NCBI RefSeq assembly: GCF_022539505.1
Contig: NC_061508.1
Location: 260,406,736 to 260,470,735 of the forward strand
Length of the DNA: 64,000 bases
Direction of reading: 5' to 3'
Source of the DNA: Lolium rigidum
Taxonomy: Eukaryota > Streptophyta > Magnoliopsida > Poales > Poaceae
Below, one piece after another: positions 37,005 to 49,458 of this stretch. The position numbers were made by a program, and so were the translations under genes. The notes beneath the pieces are model-generated. The model was given only the letters and a program-made list of their open reading frames with translations, had not been told where the DNA came from and did no database searches. How positions within the stretch are numbered: the stretch's first letter is position 1; each line of letters opens with the position of its first letter.

Positions 37005-38798
37005 CACCACACCTGGATTTAATTGTGGGTTTAAGCACTAGATGTTTCTTAGGTTTAATTAGTGAAGCATATAATTTAGCTAATGAGAAATTCTAGGTTT
37101 CTAAGTATATTCACCTAATGGTACTTGGTTTAAATCTCAATTATGGTCTGGTTTTACAATTGTAATCACCCAAGTGATTCACAACTAGGTTTGAGATATA
37201 ATTCTGGGTTGTAGAATTAAGATAACACCATATTGTGTTTGATAGGGTTTAATCTCCCCTAACCAAGGTAATATGGTTACTTGCTTAATTGTTTCTGTTC
37301 TTCTTTAATTACTAAGGACTTGAGAATTGGTTTTATCTTATACCAATAGATTTCTAGTATTGTCCTTAATTTATCATTAGAGCAACTAAAGTGGTTATGG
37401 TTCTTTTTATATTTAACTTTAGTTATAACGATGGATGGTTTCTCACCATGCAAAGTATAAAGTTTGACTCTAAGGTTTTCTTAGGTTCTTTAATTGAGGA
37501 ATAAGTGAAATGTAGTTTGGGTTCTACTTATGATCACCAAGTGATTCACAAGTTATGATTGAGATATAACCTAGGTTTTCTTCCTAGTTACCTCCCTATG
37601 ATTTCATGTGGTGAATAACATCTACTAATCCTATTAGGATTTAACTTATCCACACATACCTCAAGAGCATGATCATGGTTTAAGCATGATCAACTTGTTC
37701 TTAATATCTTTTCCTCAAGTTCTTAGGGTTTATGATCATTACTCATTTTATAATGATCAAGGTTTGGCTTCCTAAGGTATCTCTTATTAAATGGGTTCTC
37801 ACTTCCATGATCAAGCATTGTCTTGATCAACTAGGTTTAATACTTCTTTTATACTATCAATTATGGACATGGCTATGGTTAATTCTAGAGTTTATGGGAT
37901 ACTCACAAGATCTCATTAGGTATGAAAAGGTTAAGTATCTACCTGGATAACTAAATTGAATTAGTCTCTACTTTACTTTACCAATTCATGGATATGATCT
38001 TATTCCATTTGATATTAGGTTATCTCACCACTCTAAATGGAAATGGTTTACAACCTAATACTTTGGTTCAATGGTTGTCCTTTATTCATTAATAGGTAAA
38101 ACTAGAATTGGTATGAACAGTCTCTCTGAATTGGGAATGACTTGAATAATATCCCAAGGTTGTGTTCTTAAGATGATGTTTTGTTTACATAGATGTATAT
38201 CCAGGGTTTAGCTCAAGGTTTGTCATTGCTTCTCTAATAAATAATATAGAACTCTCACCTTTCTAGGTTTGGTGTATATTTATTTGGAATAGAGAAGAAT
38301 ATATACTTCTAGAGTTGATTTCCTTGTCTTGGTTCCAAGATTGAAATAGAGTGAATACCATGAGGTTCATTGTAGGATCAAGGATTAGTTTAAGACATGG
38401 AGAAGATAAGTCTAGAATAGTTTCTCCATTTTATTGTTACTTGATTTCCAATTGAATATATGTTCATATGTTATGGCAAGGAATACCATATTATGATCTT
38501 TAATAAGATCAAGTAGTTGTTCCTTGATTAATATGTTCTTGTGTTGGTTTTAAATCCATTTGATCTAACCCCTTAGATCAAATCATCTCTACCCAAAACA
38601 AGGTCTTAACAAAGTCACATTGAGGTTTATAGCACTGGACTTGATGAGCTACTTCAATTCCACCAAGGTCAAGTGAAACTTCAGTTACTGTGACTGTTTT
38701 ACTTTAAAGCGCGAAAATTTCCCGGATTTTCTATGCATGAATGCAATGCACACATCTGTTTCCTCTATTTTTGTAACCCCAAATACTGGGATATTACA
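37005..38798 (-). mobile_element. Long LTR-like unit (LARD-type), right part
   Basis: This continues the unit interrupted at 15369 by the outer retrotransposon. It is AT-rich with repeated caagtgattcacaa and ctaggttt words and no coding frame. On the minus strand it starts TGTAATATCCCAGTATTTGG at 38798, the likely 5' edge of the LTR. Confidence 0.6.
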
Positions 38799-40780
38799 GC
38801 CTCGATGCCCGCAACTTGTACGAAAATGTCGTGCTAGTTTGACCCGGCAACAATGCATCATGCATCCATGATGAACATCTCGACGCCGACCATGAAGCCT
38901 CCTCCAGTGCATTTCACACCCATGGGTTACATGCCGACGATGCAGCCTCCCCCGACCTACCCAGTTCCCACACCGGCCAATGAGGCCTACTTCAACAAGG
39001 AGGCCATGATGGAGGACGTGATCTAGGGCAGCCAAGATGGGATTATTCGTCGACGAGCCCACCAATGGTCAAGGCCACCTGATGTGGGCATTACCCTTCG
39101 GGTAACCCGTATTATGTTACCTCTTACGGCCCAACCAAGGGCCTATGAAGGTCATCCATCAACCAAGGTGGGCTGCTATGTCGGTTCCAAAGAAAGAGAC
39201 TTGATGAACAAGGCAAGAAGACGAAGAACAAGGAAAGTTTGGACGTAGAACTCTTTGTAACATAGCCGAACCCGGACATAACTCTCGAGACCTGGCTCAC
39301 AATATAAGGGCCAGGAGAGGATCTGCCAAGGGAAACACAATCAATTTAGCTAGAACCACCGCAAGTCTAGAGCTAGGTCATACGAAATCTTAGCCTCTCG
39401 ACGAGATCTTAGTCTTAGCCTTCGATTACCCCATTGTAACCCGATAGTTTTAATAATCAAGATCAGACAAGCAGGAAATAAGGGTTTTACCTCATCGAGT
39501 GCCCCGAACCTGGGTAAATCTCTCTCCCCATTTGTTTGGTATCCGATGTCTCGTGTCAGCCTGCAGGATTCCGTCAACCCTAAGCCCCAAAAGGTGGGTA
39601 TTTCCAAGGAGTACCCTCGACACCACCAGATTAGCAAACAAACCGACAACTACACTTATCTTGAGGACAATATGATATGCGAGGCATGAATGACAACTCG
39701 ACAACATCCAATTAGTGGTGCTAAGCAAAAGGGGGCACATTCTGGAAGAGGATCCACGACTATTTACATGAGCATAGGCAATTTGGGGAGCACCGTTTTG
39801 AGATCGACCATAGTGAATTGTCCATTCAAAAGAGGTGGTCGTTTATCCAATCCAAATGCAACAAGTTAACCGCGGCGCATGATCTTTTCAAATTTCAAGC
39901 GTATCCGCGCGAGCGGAATTGATGTGAAGGACTTGGTAAATTTATCCTTTTGCACATCAATGAACAATATGTTATTATTTATATATGCAATTTCATTTTG
40001 GCTGGTGCGTCAAAATAGTGTAAACCCCCGAAAGGGTATCGTGATATCTTTTAATGTCAGCCATCCTACTCTAATCCTGAATAGGTATTGTTTAATCCCA
40101 GACGTCATTGCGTTTCAAACAAGGAAACGTTTCATCCTTGAGGTCTATGGAAGCACAACTTTCATTTTATGCTTTATCCAGCTAATTGTAGGTGTGGCAA
40201 GGTTTCAAATACTTCAAAAAGGTTAATCAAGGTAAACATTTTACATTGTCTCATTGTTGGAAGGAAATCCGAGGGTGCCCCAAGTTTGACGAGAGCTGTG
40301 AGGCTTACAAGGCATCCTTTCTTGGTAGCACGGCCTCCAAAGAGGTCATCGTGATTGACCTCGATGGTGGCCAACCATGCGGAAACACAGCCTCCTATGC
40401 TATCCAGGCAAGAGGGCACAAGGCAATCCAGACTGACATGAAGCGTGATGCTTTGGACTCTCATTTGGTCGGCACCTTGAATGACTTGTATGCTGAAAAG
40501 GAGATGTCAACCTACAAGAGGGATAAGAGAAAAAGTTGGGACAAAGAAGAGGCCATGAGAAACTACAACGAGGTCCAAGGTAGGAAGCTCGAGATTGAAA
40601 AGCCAATGCAAGATCAACGACGAGGTGGAGCTCAAGGAGAAAGAAGTGGAGCTCAGTGCATTGGCAAAGGCCAAGGAGGTTGAGCTCAAACTTCTCTCCG
40701 AGGAGAATTCTTTTATAACGGCCGACTTGGCCACCATGCCACTGGATAGAAGAGGTTGGTTCGTGAAGAGGCAAAAGTAG
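38799..40780 (+). pseudogene. C-terminal half of the Harbinger-ORF1 / NAM-associated-like gene
   Basis: After a Pro/Met-rich stretch (MGYMPTMQPPPTYPVPTPAN, about 38930-38985) the frame is cut by a solo LTR at 39080-39622. It resumes with a degenerate trihelix-like domain: KRIHDYLHEHRQFGEHRFE and SIQKRWSFIQSKCNKL (about 39745-39870), disrupted by stops. An AT-rich stretch (39930-40190) follows. The NAM-associated C-terminal domain then runs from SHCWKEIRGCPKFDESCEAY (about 40245) through GHKAIQTDMKRDAL to a Glu/Lys coiled coil and the ending TMPLDRRGWFVKRQK at 40780 (frameshifts near 40600-40700). These proteins (Pfam PF14303-like) occur in grass DNA transposons. The proximal half lies at 10086-10828. 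Confidence 0.65.
39080..39622 (+). mobile_element. Solo LTR with ccacc target duplication
   Basis: This 543-bp LTR runs TGATGTGGGCATTACC to ACCCTCGACA. It is flanked by ccacc at 39075-39079 and 39623-39627. A TATA-like acaatataaggg lies at 39299-39310. No internal sequence or second LTR is present, so it is the product of LTR-LTR recombination. It interrupts the NAM-associated-like frame between RRAHQWSRPP and the downstream codons. Confidence 0.88.
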
Positions 40781-41650
40781 ATCCAAGAGCGATCAAATTG
40801 AGTCGATGACTCAATTTCTAGATTATTCTTTATTTGTGTGAACTAAAGTTACTGATTTTGATGCTACTTTCATCTATGTTGGAAACATGAATTTATTTGA
40901 TTTTTTTCTATTTTGTATCGATATTCAACAAGTTTGTATAGCTATATGGCCAAATGGTCTAGGTTAGCAAAAACAAATAAATAGGTGATTGCTGGCCGCG
41001 GCGTGTGACCTAAACGAACAAGAGGATACGGGCGTGTCCACCTTTATCCACACTTCCATCCAAACGGATAGAATCGAACCTGGTAAAAGATATCTAATTT
41101 AGGTGGTCACTAATTTGGATGGTCGCATTAGAGATAGCCTGAGGGCCACTCGTCCACGCCGGCATGGGCACCGCCGATGATGCGCCAGCCAGCGAGCGAG
41201 CGCGCGTGCATGATCGATAGGGTCGGGTCGGGTGGCATCATTCGTGCTTCCGCTGCACGCGCGCAGGGCCTCGCTAGAATAGCACGGATCCATCGGTGCA
41301 CGACAGCGCGGTCGATCGAATCGGTGCCAGATCTGGCTGCCCATCCGTCGATCATGCTACCCTACATAGCACGTACTACGCTGGTTCCGAGCGAGCGCGC
41401 TCCAGCCACGCAATCGTCCAAAGCGTCCAAAGCTGATTTGATCAGATCGGGATACCTGCTTTTGTTTGATGCCAGCCGTTTCTGGCTCTATAGGTACGGT
41501 GATGCTTTCTGCTAGTTTTTCTTTTTGCAACTTATAGCGTCTCTAACAGATGATGCAAAATAGGGCAGATAAAAAAAATTAGGGTGCCAAGTTTCTTTTT
41601 GTCGTGCTAGATGGTGCAAAAAAAAGGCAGGGGGATTTTAGCAGATGTAA
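40781..41650. other. Spacer without recognisable genes
   Basis: 40781-41000 is AT-rich and non-coding. 41007-41019 carries the right arm of the gttcgtttaggtc inverted pair. 41130-41440 is GC-rich with gcgagcgagcgcgcg runs and open frames on both strands that resemble nothing known. Confidence 0.45.
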
Positions 41651-42088
41651 GAGCATCTCCACTCGCGTCCCCCAAACCGTCCCCCAAAGGGATTTGGGCG
41701 CGCACGGACAAAAGCGCTCTAGCCCGCGTCCCCAAAGCCCTTTTTTGTCCGGCGCGCCCTATACGGTGTCCGGCGTCCCGAGCCCGTCCCCGTCCCACGG
41801 GGACGCACCGGGCACGCCGGACACAACGAAATGAGAGGCGAGGAGGCGCGGGGCCGACGCGTCGGCCGGCACGAGCTAATTTTAACCTAACCGTCGCCTA
41901 CCTCGCGACGGAAGTTATTCGCGCGCAGCCGGCATCTTTGCCTTAATGGCGACGGAGGGCAGGCGAGACGTCTCGTCGGTGCCGCGCAGCCTCCACGCGT
42001 CGCCGGCGTTCGCACGCCACCGCCCGTTCGCGCGCGATCTTCCCGCCTCTTCTCGTCCGTTCCCGCGCTTTCTTCCCGACGCCGGCGT

Positions 42089-42097
42089 CTATAAAAG
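42089..42097 (+). promoter_or_regulatory. TATA box of the Harbinger-borne gene
   Basis: tctataaaa lies about 100 bp upstream of the ATG at 42191 in a GC-rich context. Confidence 0.6.
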
Positions 42098-42190
42098 GTC
42101 TCCCGACTCATCAATGGTAGCCACCACACCCCGCCGGCAACAAACACAGCCCTCGTCGCTCCACGACCGTCTCCTCCATCACCGGTGGCA

Positions 42191-43065
42191 ATGGCGAACC
42201 GCCCCGGCGATGGCCACTTCCCTCCACCGCCGTCTCCTCCATTGACGAGCCGGCAGCGGCGTGCGGCACTCGAGGAGGCACTCGAGGAGGAGGCCCGCCA
42301 GCGGCGTGAGGCCCGAGCAGGCGGCGGATCTAGCGGCGTTCTCCGCCCTCGCCTCCGCAGCTCGAGGAGGCCGCGGCGGCGGCAGCGTGGCAGGAGCGAG
42401 CAGTGCGACACCGTTGCGGCGTTCGACGCCTCGACGGGACAAGAGGCGCGACGGCGCCGGTACCGGGAGGAGATGGAGCAGCGATGGGCTGACGAGCGTC
42501 GGCGCGCCGGCGCGATGAGCGGCGGCGCTGTTCCGTGAACGGCGTGACTCGATCGGAGCGCCGGCGGCGTGAGTCGATCGAGCTCCAGCGAGCGAGGCGA
42601 CGGCGGAGGAGCGTCGACGGCCGGGAGTCGGCGCTACGGCGCTATGGGGAGGCGGGCGGAGCAGCTGGCGGCGGCCGACGCGTTTGCGGCGGCGATGATG
42701 GAGGCGCCACCGTATGTGGAGGAGGAGGCGCCAATGGAGGAGGAGGCCGAGGCGGAGGAGACCGAGGTGGAGGACGATGACGACGACGACGAGTTCGACC
42801 GGGTCCGACGACGACGCCCGCACCCGGACGAGACGGCCGATCAGCAACGCGCCCTCGTCGAGTCCTTCGAGTCGGAGAAGAAGCTCCGGGACGACGCCCG
42901 TGCCCGCGAAGAGGCGCGATTCGTCGCGCCGTCGAGCTCTCCCTCCAGGCGGCCCAGCAGGGGAGGGCGGAGGAGGACTATCGGCGGGAGCGGCACCGTC
43001 TGGCCACCGCCGAACGCAAGGAGAGGAGGCGCGCGCAGGAGGAGCTGCGGCGTAGGGGAGGCGAC
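42191..43065 (+). pseudogene. Arg/Glu-rich gene carried by the Harbinger-type element, split by a solo LTR
   Basis: The frame opens MANRPGDGHFPPPPSPPLTS with a good initiation context, then runs through an Arg/Glu/Ala-rich helix (RAALEEALEEEARQRREARA and EARRRRYREEMEQRWADERR). After a frame change at about 42530-42570 it continues with DAFAAAMMEAPPYVEEEAPM, an acidic run, and a C-terminal charged helix. The frame meets the solo LTR at 43065. About 40 bp of matching reading frame ending in a TAG (44897-44899) lie beyond it. Similar low-complexity proteins are common in cereal DNA transposons; function is unknown. Predicted structure is largely coiled coil. It is not a conserved host gene. Confidence 0.55.
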
Positions 43066-44852
43066 TGTAGGATAACGTTGCATAGAAAACAAAAATTTTC
43101 CTACCGCGAACACGCAATCCAAGCCAAGATGCAATCTAGAAGACGGTAGCAACGAGGGGGTATCGAGTCTCACCCTTGAAGAGATTCCAAAGCCTACAAG
43201 ATGAGGCTCTTGTTGCTGCGGTAGACGTTCACTTGCCGCTTGCAAAGCGCGTAGAAGATCTTGATCACGATCGGTTCCGGCGCCACGAACGGGCAGCACC
43301 TCCGTACTCGGTCACACGTTCGGTTGTTGATGAAGACGACGTCCACCTCCCCGTTCCAGCGGGCAGCGGAAGTAGTAGCTCCTCTTGAATCCGACAGACA
43401 CGACGGCGTGGTGTCGGTGGTGGTGGAGAAGTCCGGCGGAGCTTCGCTAAGCGTGCGGGAAGTGGAGGAGCGGGGCGGCTAGGGTTTGGGGAGAGGGGGC
43501 GCCGGCCACTATAGGGGTGCGGCCACCTTGGTGGTGTTTTGAGGTGGCCGGCCCCCTCCCCTTGGCCCTCATTATATAGGTGGAACCCCAAGAGGTGGTG
43601 TCCAAGTCTTCGAATAAGACCCGAACCAAAAACCTTCCATAGGAGGGGGGAAACCTAGCCAAGCTAGGACTCCCACCAAGGTGGGAGTTCCACCTCCCAT
43701 GTGGGGGGTGGCCGGCCCCCTAAGGGGAGTCCACTTGGGACTCCTCCCCCACTAGGGTTGGCCGGCCATGGAGGTGGAGTCCCATGTGGACTCCACCTTC
43801 CTTGGTGGTTTCTTCCGGACTTTTCTAGAACCTTCTAGAACCTTCCATAGAACCTTCCGCGACATTTTTATTCACATAAAATGACATCCTATATATGAAT
43901 CTTATTCTCCGGACCATTCCGGAACTCCTCGTGATGTCCGGGATCTCATCCGGGACTCCGAACAAATATTCGAACTCCATTCCATATTCAAGTTCTACCA
44001 TTTCAACATCCAACTTTAAGTGTGTCACCCTACGGTTCGTGAACTATGTGGACATGGTTGAGTACTCACTCCGACCAATAACCAATAGCGGGATCCGGAG
44101 ATCCATAATGGCTCCCACATATTCAACGATGACTTTAGTGATCGAATGAACCATTCACATACGATACCAATTCCCTTTGTCACGCGATATTTTACTTGTC
44201 CGAGGTTTGATCTTCGGTATCACTCTATACCTTGTTCAACCTCGTCTCCCGACAAGTACTCTTTACTCGTACCGTGGTATGTGGTCTCTTATGAACTTAT
44301 TCATATGCTTGCAAGACATTAGACGACATTCCACCGAGAGGGCCCGTAGTATATCTATCCGTCATCGGGATGGACAAATCCCACTCGTTGATCCATATGC
44401 CTCAACTCATACTTTCCGGATACTTAATCCCACCTTTATAACCACCCATTTACGCAGTGGCGTTTGATGTAATCAAAGTACCTTTCCGGTATAAGTGATT
44501 TACATGATCTCATGGTCATAAGGACTAGGTAACCATGTATCGAAAGCTTATAGCAAATAACTTAATGACGAGATCTTATGCTACGCTTAATTGGGTGTGT
44601 CCATTACATCATTCATATAATGATATAACCTTGTTATTAATAACATCCAATGTTCATGATTATGAAACTAATCATCCATTAATCAACAAGCTAGTTTAAG
44701 AGGCATACTAGGGACTTCTTGTTGTATACATATCACACATGTACTAATGTTTCGGTTAATACAATTATAGCATGATATATAAACATTTATCATAAACATA
44801 AAGATATAAATAATAACCACTTTATTATTGCCTCTAGGGCATATCTCCTTCA
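43066..44852 (-). mobile_element. Copia solo LTR (BARE/Angela/WIS-like), duplication gcgac
   Basis: This 1,787-bp LTR runs TGTAGGATAACG to TCTCCTTCA and is flanked by gcgac at 43061-43065 and 44853-44857. On the minus strand it starts TGAAGGAGATATGCCCTAGA and continues gcaataataaag, a phrase typical of BARE1/WIS/Angela LTRs. No internal domain is present, so it arose by unequal recombination after insertion. Confidence 0.92.
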
Positions 44853-45327
44853 GCGACGACGGGGCGGGGCCGTCGAACGCGCCGCCGGGCGGTCAGTAGT
44901 CTAGGTTTAGATGAAATCTAGCCGTTTTCATTCAAACTTTGTAATATATAATCAAAATTGAATGAAAACCTTTATTTTCGTGCACAAATATTCATTTGGG
45001 GGCGGCGTTTGGGGGACGCGGCTGGGGAGCGACGTCCCCCAAACGCGGCACGAACAAAATACGTCCCCCAAACGCTCGATCCGGCGCGGTTTGGGGGACG
45101 GTTTGGGGGACGCGATTGGAGATGCTCTAAGGCTTGTCCGTCGTTTTAAACTTTCAATTCGACACTTCAAACTTTCTGTTGGACGCTTCGGCGCCAAGCT
45201 CTTACCGAAATTCGTCGAGCGACGAAGGCATGTTGACGGCAGAGGGCCAAACATAGGACACCAATGTCTAAGCTCATGTCTTCGCCTTGTGTCTTCGTCT
45301 TGTTCGGCTTGACGGCGGAGGGCTCAG

Positions 45328-45361
45328 TGTAAGACGTTATTTATGGGACGGAGGGAGTACT
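45328..45361. mobile_element. Single Stowaway-type MITE end
   Basis: gggacggagggagtac (about 45345-45360) is the typical terminal sequence of grass Stowaway (Tc1/Mariner) MITEs. A partner ctccctccgtccc is not present nearby, so only one end remains. A further agggagtac occurs near 45524. Confidence 0.5.
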
Positions 45362-46034
45362 ACATGTGAACCGAGGCATAGCCTGGATGGTTGCCGGGTG
45401 CTGATACCTGTGCTACCCGCGAGATCCCAAGTGCTAGCACCTGCTCTCTCGTTGTACACACTAATATATCATTCTTGCTTAGAGAGGGCTTCTTACCCTC
45501 CAAGTCGCATTTTTTCTTTTTTTGAGGGAGTACTACATAGAAAAGTAAGAGCTCGTCTAGAGTATGGACATGTCTCTTGCTCATTTATATATAATTGTAT
45601 TGTATCTGTACTTGGGGTTACCATATGCCACACCTCATAATCATAGCAGTGCTAGGCGTGCGGGGCGACGAGCCATGCGCGCAACTAGCTGCACGTGAAC
45701 ACACACCAATACAATGACCCGTGCACCTTCTATATGCATATGTCGTTCTGTCTCGACTCAGGGGTGCTCACGGGCACATAAACGCTACCTGCTTCTACAA
45801 CTCTTTTCAGTTCATATTGTAAAACTCCGCTATATGATCACGGTATATACAAGCCAATCGATCGGCCGATCGACACGACCGCGAGATTCCATGTCGGATA
45901 AGATGCAAGAGTTGGTCCCATCCCATGGACAAAATTGGCGGCAGGCGAAAAACCATGCGTGCCACTATGTCAGTTGGAAAGAGCAAATACAAGGACGGCA
46001 CAAGTACGACTTGTACCGCTCTATAAGCTAGGTA

Positions 46035-46600
46035 TATCTTCTTTTCGAAATAGCACCACATATTAATATAGCAACCACACAGTACAATTATTAGGGTATT
46101 AGCACAAACACATCCGAAAAGACATAGTAAAAGAAAAGAAAAGAGAAATTAATGTTGAAAAGGTGGGATCGATGAAAACAAAGATGTCCCGTAGCCGCTG
46201 CGTCCTCCGGAGAATTCCCACCACGCTCCTAGCACTGTGATGCGCCGCGTACCAAGCATCACCTTCAAGAAGGAATATGAAGAAGATGACGCTATTGCCC
46301 GGACTGGTCCTAGGGTTTCCCCTGGTACGAGCAGGGACAAGGGAGTTGGGCTTCATCCAACACCCTTCAGGAAGGAAGGGTGGCGCCTACGGGCGTCACC
46401 GCGTCGGTCTCGGCCGAACCGACAAGGATTTCTGCCAACCCTCGCAATCCCGCCCCAAAATCTTCATCGTGCTCCACCAAACTCACCGCCCACTAACACA
46501 CGCCACCACGACATTGCAAACATCATCGCTATCTTACCGCATCCAACGAACCAAGGCCATCGGGACGAAGAAGGATCATTTAACTGAGGACTGACGGGGT
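46035..46600 (-). mobile_element. LINE 3'-region-like fragment
   Basis: On the plus strand it starts ttttcgaaatagcacc and atattaatatagcaac, the antisense tail usual for grass LINEs. It continues with accttcaagaaggaatatga and cctagggtttcccctgg, words shared with 61370-62100. No reverse transcriptase is present. Confidence 0.45.
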
Positions 46601-47540
46601 AGTTGAAATGGGGATGACTTATCGGGTCCACAAGGTTAGCGTCCATGGTATGGATCCACGGAGAGGGGCCCATGAAGACCATAATAAAATAGAAGACCTG
46701 GAAGCACCCAAAGCCCAGGAACCAGACGTAAAGAACACATAAAAGCCCATCAAATAGCCGACATTGACATAATCTTATCTTTGCATATGTAACCGACCCA
46801 GATTGGATTCTGAGACCTAGCCTCTCATATAAAGGCTAGGAGGAGCCAACGGGGAGGGCTCCAGATTGACTTGTGGCATACTCGCCGTAACCCTAGATTA
46901 ATTATAGTAACACAACGAATTTGTGTTTTTCATCAATAATATCGGACTCTCTTCTTTGTTTGATAAGCCAACGAAATCACCAGCGCACCTCTTTTCCTGA
47001 AACCCTAGTGCATTACCGTCAACATTGTTGAGGTCACCCTCGTTATTATTAGTGGCCACGCACGATGGAACCGCCTCCACTGCCAACGGAGGTAACCGTC
47101 CAGACATGACGGCAAGGGGCACACCAGGCCCTCCTGACCGGACGATCACATACCCAACTGGCCCGTGCTCGTGAAGCGCCCATCGAAATGTTATAGGATG
47201 TGTGCCACCACCCCAACCATCCCCAGCTTCGGCCACCTCCCCCGCCAGCTGGAGGTAGCCTTCCTTTGCCTGGGCCCGTGCTGCGTAGCCCCAGATGGGG
47301 CCCAAGGGCCCGAATCTGAGCCGGGAGGGCACCACCGCGCTCCACAAACTGCCCCGCCACCAACGAGCCACGCCGTCGCCACCCCACCGCCCGAGAAGAC
47401 GCATCGCCGGTGGACGAGAGGATCACGTGTTCCTCCTCCAAACGCACGGGTAGGAGCGGAGGAGGGAGGGTGGTTCGGGTTCTAGGGTTTTGTCGCCATC
47501 CCGTTGCCTATGGGGAGCGACGCGGAGGGACGAAGATAGC
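46600..47540. other. LTR-like promoter remnant and GC-rich sequence of unknown origin
   Basis: 46780-46960 has an LTR-like promoter layout (ctcatataaaggctagg at 46826, then ccgtaaccctagattaat), similar in style to the solo LTR at 39080. LTR edges were not found. 47050-47540 is GC-rich with overlapping frames on both strands and no recognised domain. Confidence 0.3.
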
Positions 47541-49280
47541 ATTTGAACTGAGTGGCTAAAGTTATTGTGGGAGACTTTCCTCAGTTTTCGTAATATATAA
47601 GCTAGATGATTTACCCCTTAAAAAGAAAAAAAATAGGTTACCAATCCGGTTATTGAATACAATTATTTCAAGGGGGATTTCAATGAAATTTTGGAGGACT
47701 CTGTTCCTTAGTATTTCTTTCCCGGTCTGTTTGGTAATTTGCAAGATTTAAAATTTCAGGAATTGCCTCTGTTATCTATTTTTTTCATGCAGCTTCGTAA
47801 GAAATTTAACATCAATCCAACCCCATTGACAACTATGAAAACCTATTTGTTTCCAGTTGTGGAATCAAAGTTTTGTTACAAATCTGTTCCCAATTCATAT
47901 AAATTCAGTATGACATGCCATCTCATCCGACATTTGTCTTGTTCCCGTGTTCCATTTTTTTGTGAATTAAAGAGGCCTTACAGTTAGGAAGGAGAAAGTA
48001 CCGGATCCGGATTGCACCTTTTTCTTTGAAACTAGTATTGGATTAAAAGTTTAACTAAGTTATTATGGAATAGTACATGAAGTAATTGATCGAGTACCTT
48101 TTTTATTACAGTGTAGAATATGTTTACTCAATTTTGTGAAGAGATAGACTACAACTGAAGTAAAATAATTGATTTTTCAAGTTATGACAAATTAAGTGTA
48201 GGATTCACCGTAGAAGTCTAAATTCAAAATATACCTTGTATATTGTGGAGTCTAATTTAGAAGCTACCGAGAATAAAATATTGGAACCTAGAAATAAGGA
48301 GTTCAAAGTTTTACGAAATAAGTTCAATATCACCAGAGTTAAGATGACTGATTTCCATGTTTTAAGACACGTCTATTTAGGATTTTGTCCATTTCTATAC
48401 AGGTCGTCCACGCTCTTTCTATATTGCAGTGGCACCTAATATATGTAGCACCTCTGAATATCATATCGCTTGTAATCTCATGATTCTCATTTCTTCTCAA
48501 CTATGGGACCTGTGATGTTCTACTACTATCGTTTCTCGTTTCTTCGCTTGAATATCTTATCGTTTGTGACTATACAGTACTCCTACTCATCCAAATTAAG
48601 TGCAGTCACGGGATGCAGACGACAAATTGCTAGGATTCAGGTAATCACATAGATAATCACAAGGAACCAGTAGGTACTGTAAAACATGTATATCCGTATC
48701 ATCGTATGGATAAAATACAATACTACTCGCGACTCCGGTGTCGATTGATCAGAGCATCTTCAGCAAATTGTCAAAAAGACCAAATAATGTTACATCTGAA
48801 GAACGGGCAGCTACTGACAAAAAGCTTCACGCACGCAGCTATACTAACTAATCGGATATGTCCTTCACCTAACAACCCCCATCATTAGCAAGTTATTAAT
48901 TCCTTTTTGCTGCAGCTTTGTTCTGTCTTTGGACTGATCAGCTCTCTTACTTTGTTTTGGTTTAGTCTGTTGCCGTTACGTCTGTCGGACTGTTCCACGG
49001 GCAGACATATTCTTCAGTTGGAGAGCTCGCGCACGAGTCCACGACCTGCGTATGGCCTCAGTCGTCGTTGTCGATAGAGTATAGTTCGCACGGGAGTGCA
49101 GATTATTCAAGTTTGTACGTATATGCCAATCAGCTCGTGTATACTATATCGCGCGATGGTAACAGCTAACAACCGCGTGCTTAAACCGCTGCATATAGCT
49201 TTCTGGATTGGAAGATCCCAGCAATGGTGCGAAGGGAAAAAGAACATTTGGCCCAACGAAAAGTAAAAAAAATGAGGGCT
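47541..49280. other. AT-rich DNA without recognised features
   Basis: Only short open frames are present and none resembles a known protein. A gagcatcttcagcaaa phrase at 48752 recalls a Harbinger-type terminus but has no partner. Confidence 0.5.
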
Positions 49281-49458
49281 TGTTTTTTTCGATAAAGGAT
49301 GCTTTCATTACTTTTATAAGCAATTACATCCAGCGTCTGCATAACCAGGATGTACACAGCCGTTTATGTTGTCTCAGGTTCGAAAATGATAAAAACAAAA
49401 ACTAGGCGAGATACACATCAAGATGAAACAAATAACGCCTAAGAAGTTGGTGGGGCAT

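Larger units (their letters stand above)
41651..45127 (+). mobile_element. Harbinger-type DNA transposon with 38-bp terminal inverted repeats
   Basis: gagcatctccactcgcgtcc and following bases at 41651-41688 are repeated in inverse at 45090-45127 over 38 bp with a single mismatch. taa flanks both ends (41648-41650 and 45128-45130), the TWA duplication of PIF/Harbinger. It contains one GC-rich gene and no transposase, so it is non-autonomous. Without the nested solo LTR it would be about 1.7 kb. Confidence 0.85.

Noticed and set aside
41177..41515. 112-codon frame as a gene
   Set aside because: It shows no recognisable motif, and the opposite strand is equally open in the gcgagcgagcg stretch.
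44177..44467. 96-codon frame inside the copia LTR
   Set aside because: LTR sequence is non-coding and the frame has no known domain.
45360..45540. Complete Stowaway MITE between two gggagtac words
   Set aside because: The words are in the same orientation, so they cannot be the inverted ends of one element.
47049..47447. Overlapping Gly/Arg-rich frames as a gene
   Set aside because: Frames on both strands are similarly open and no conserved motif is seen.
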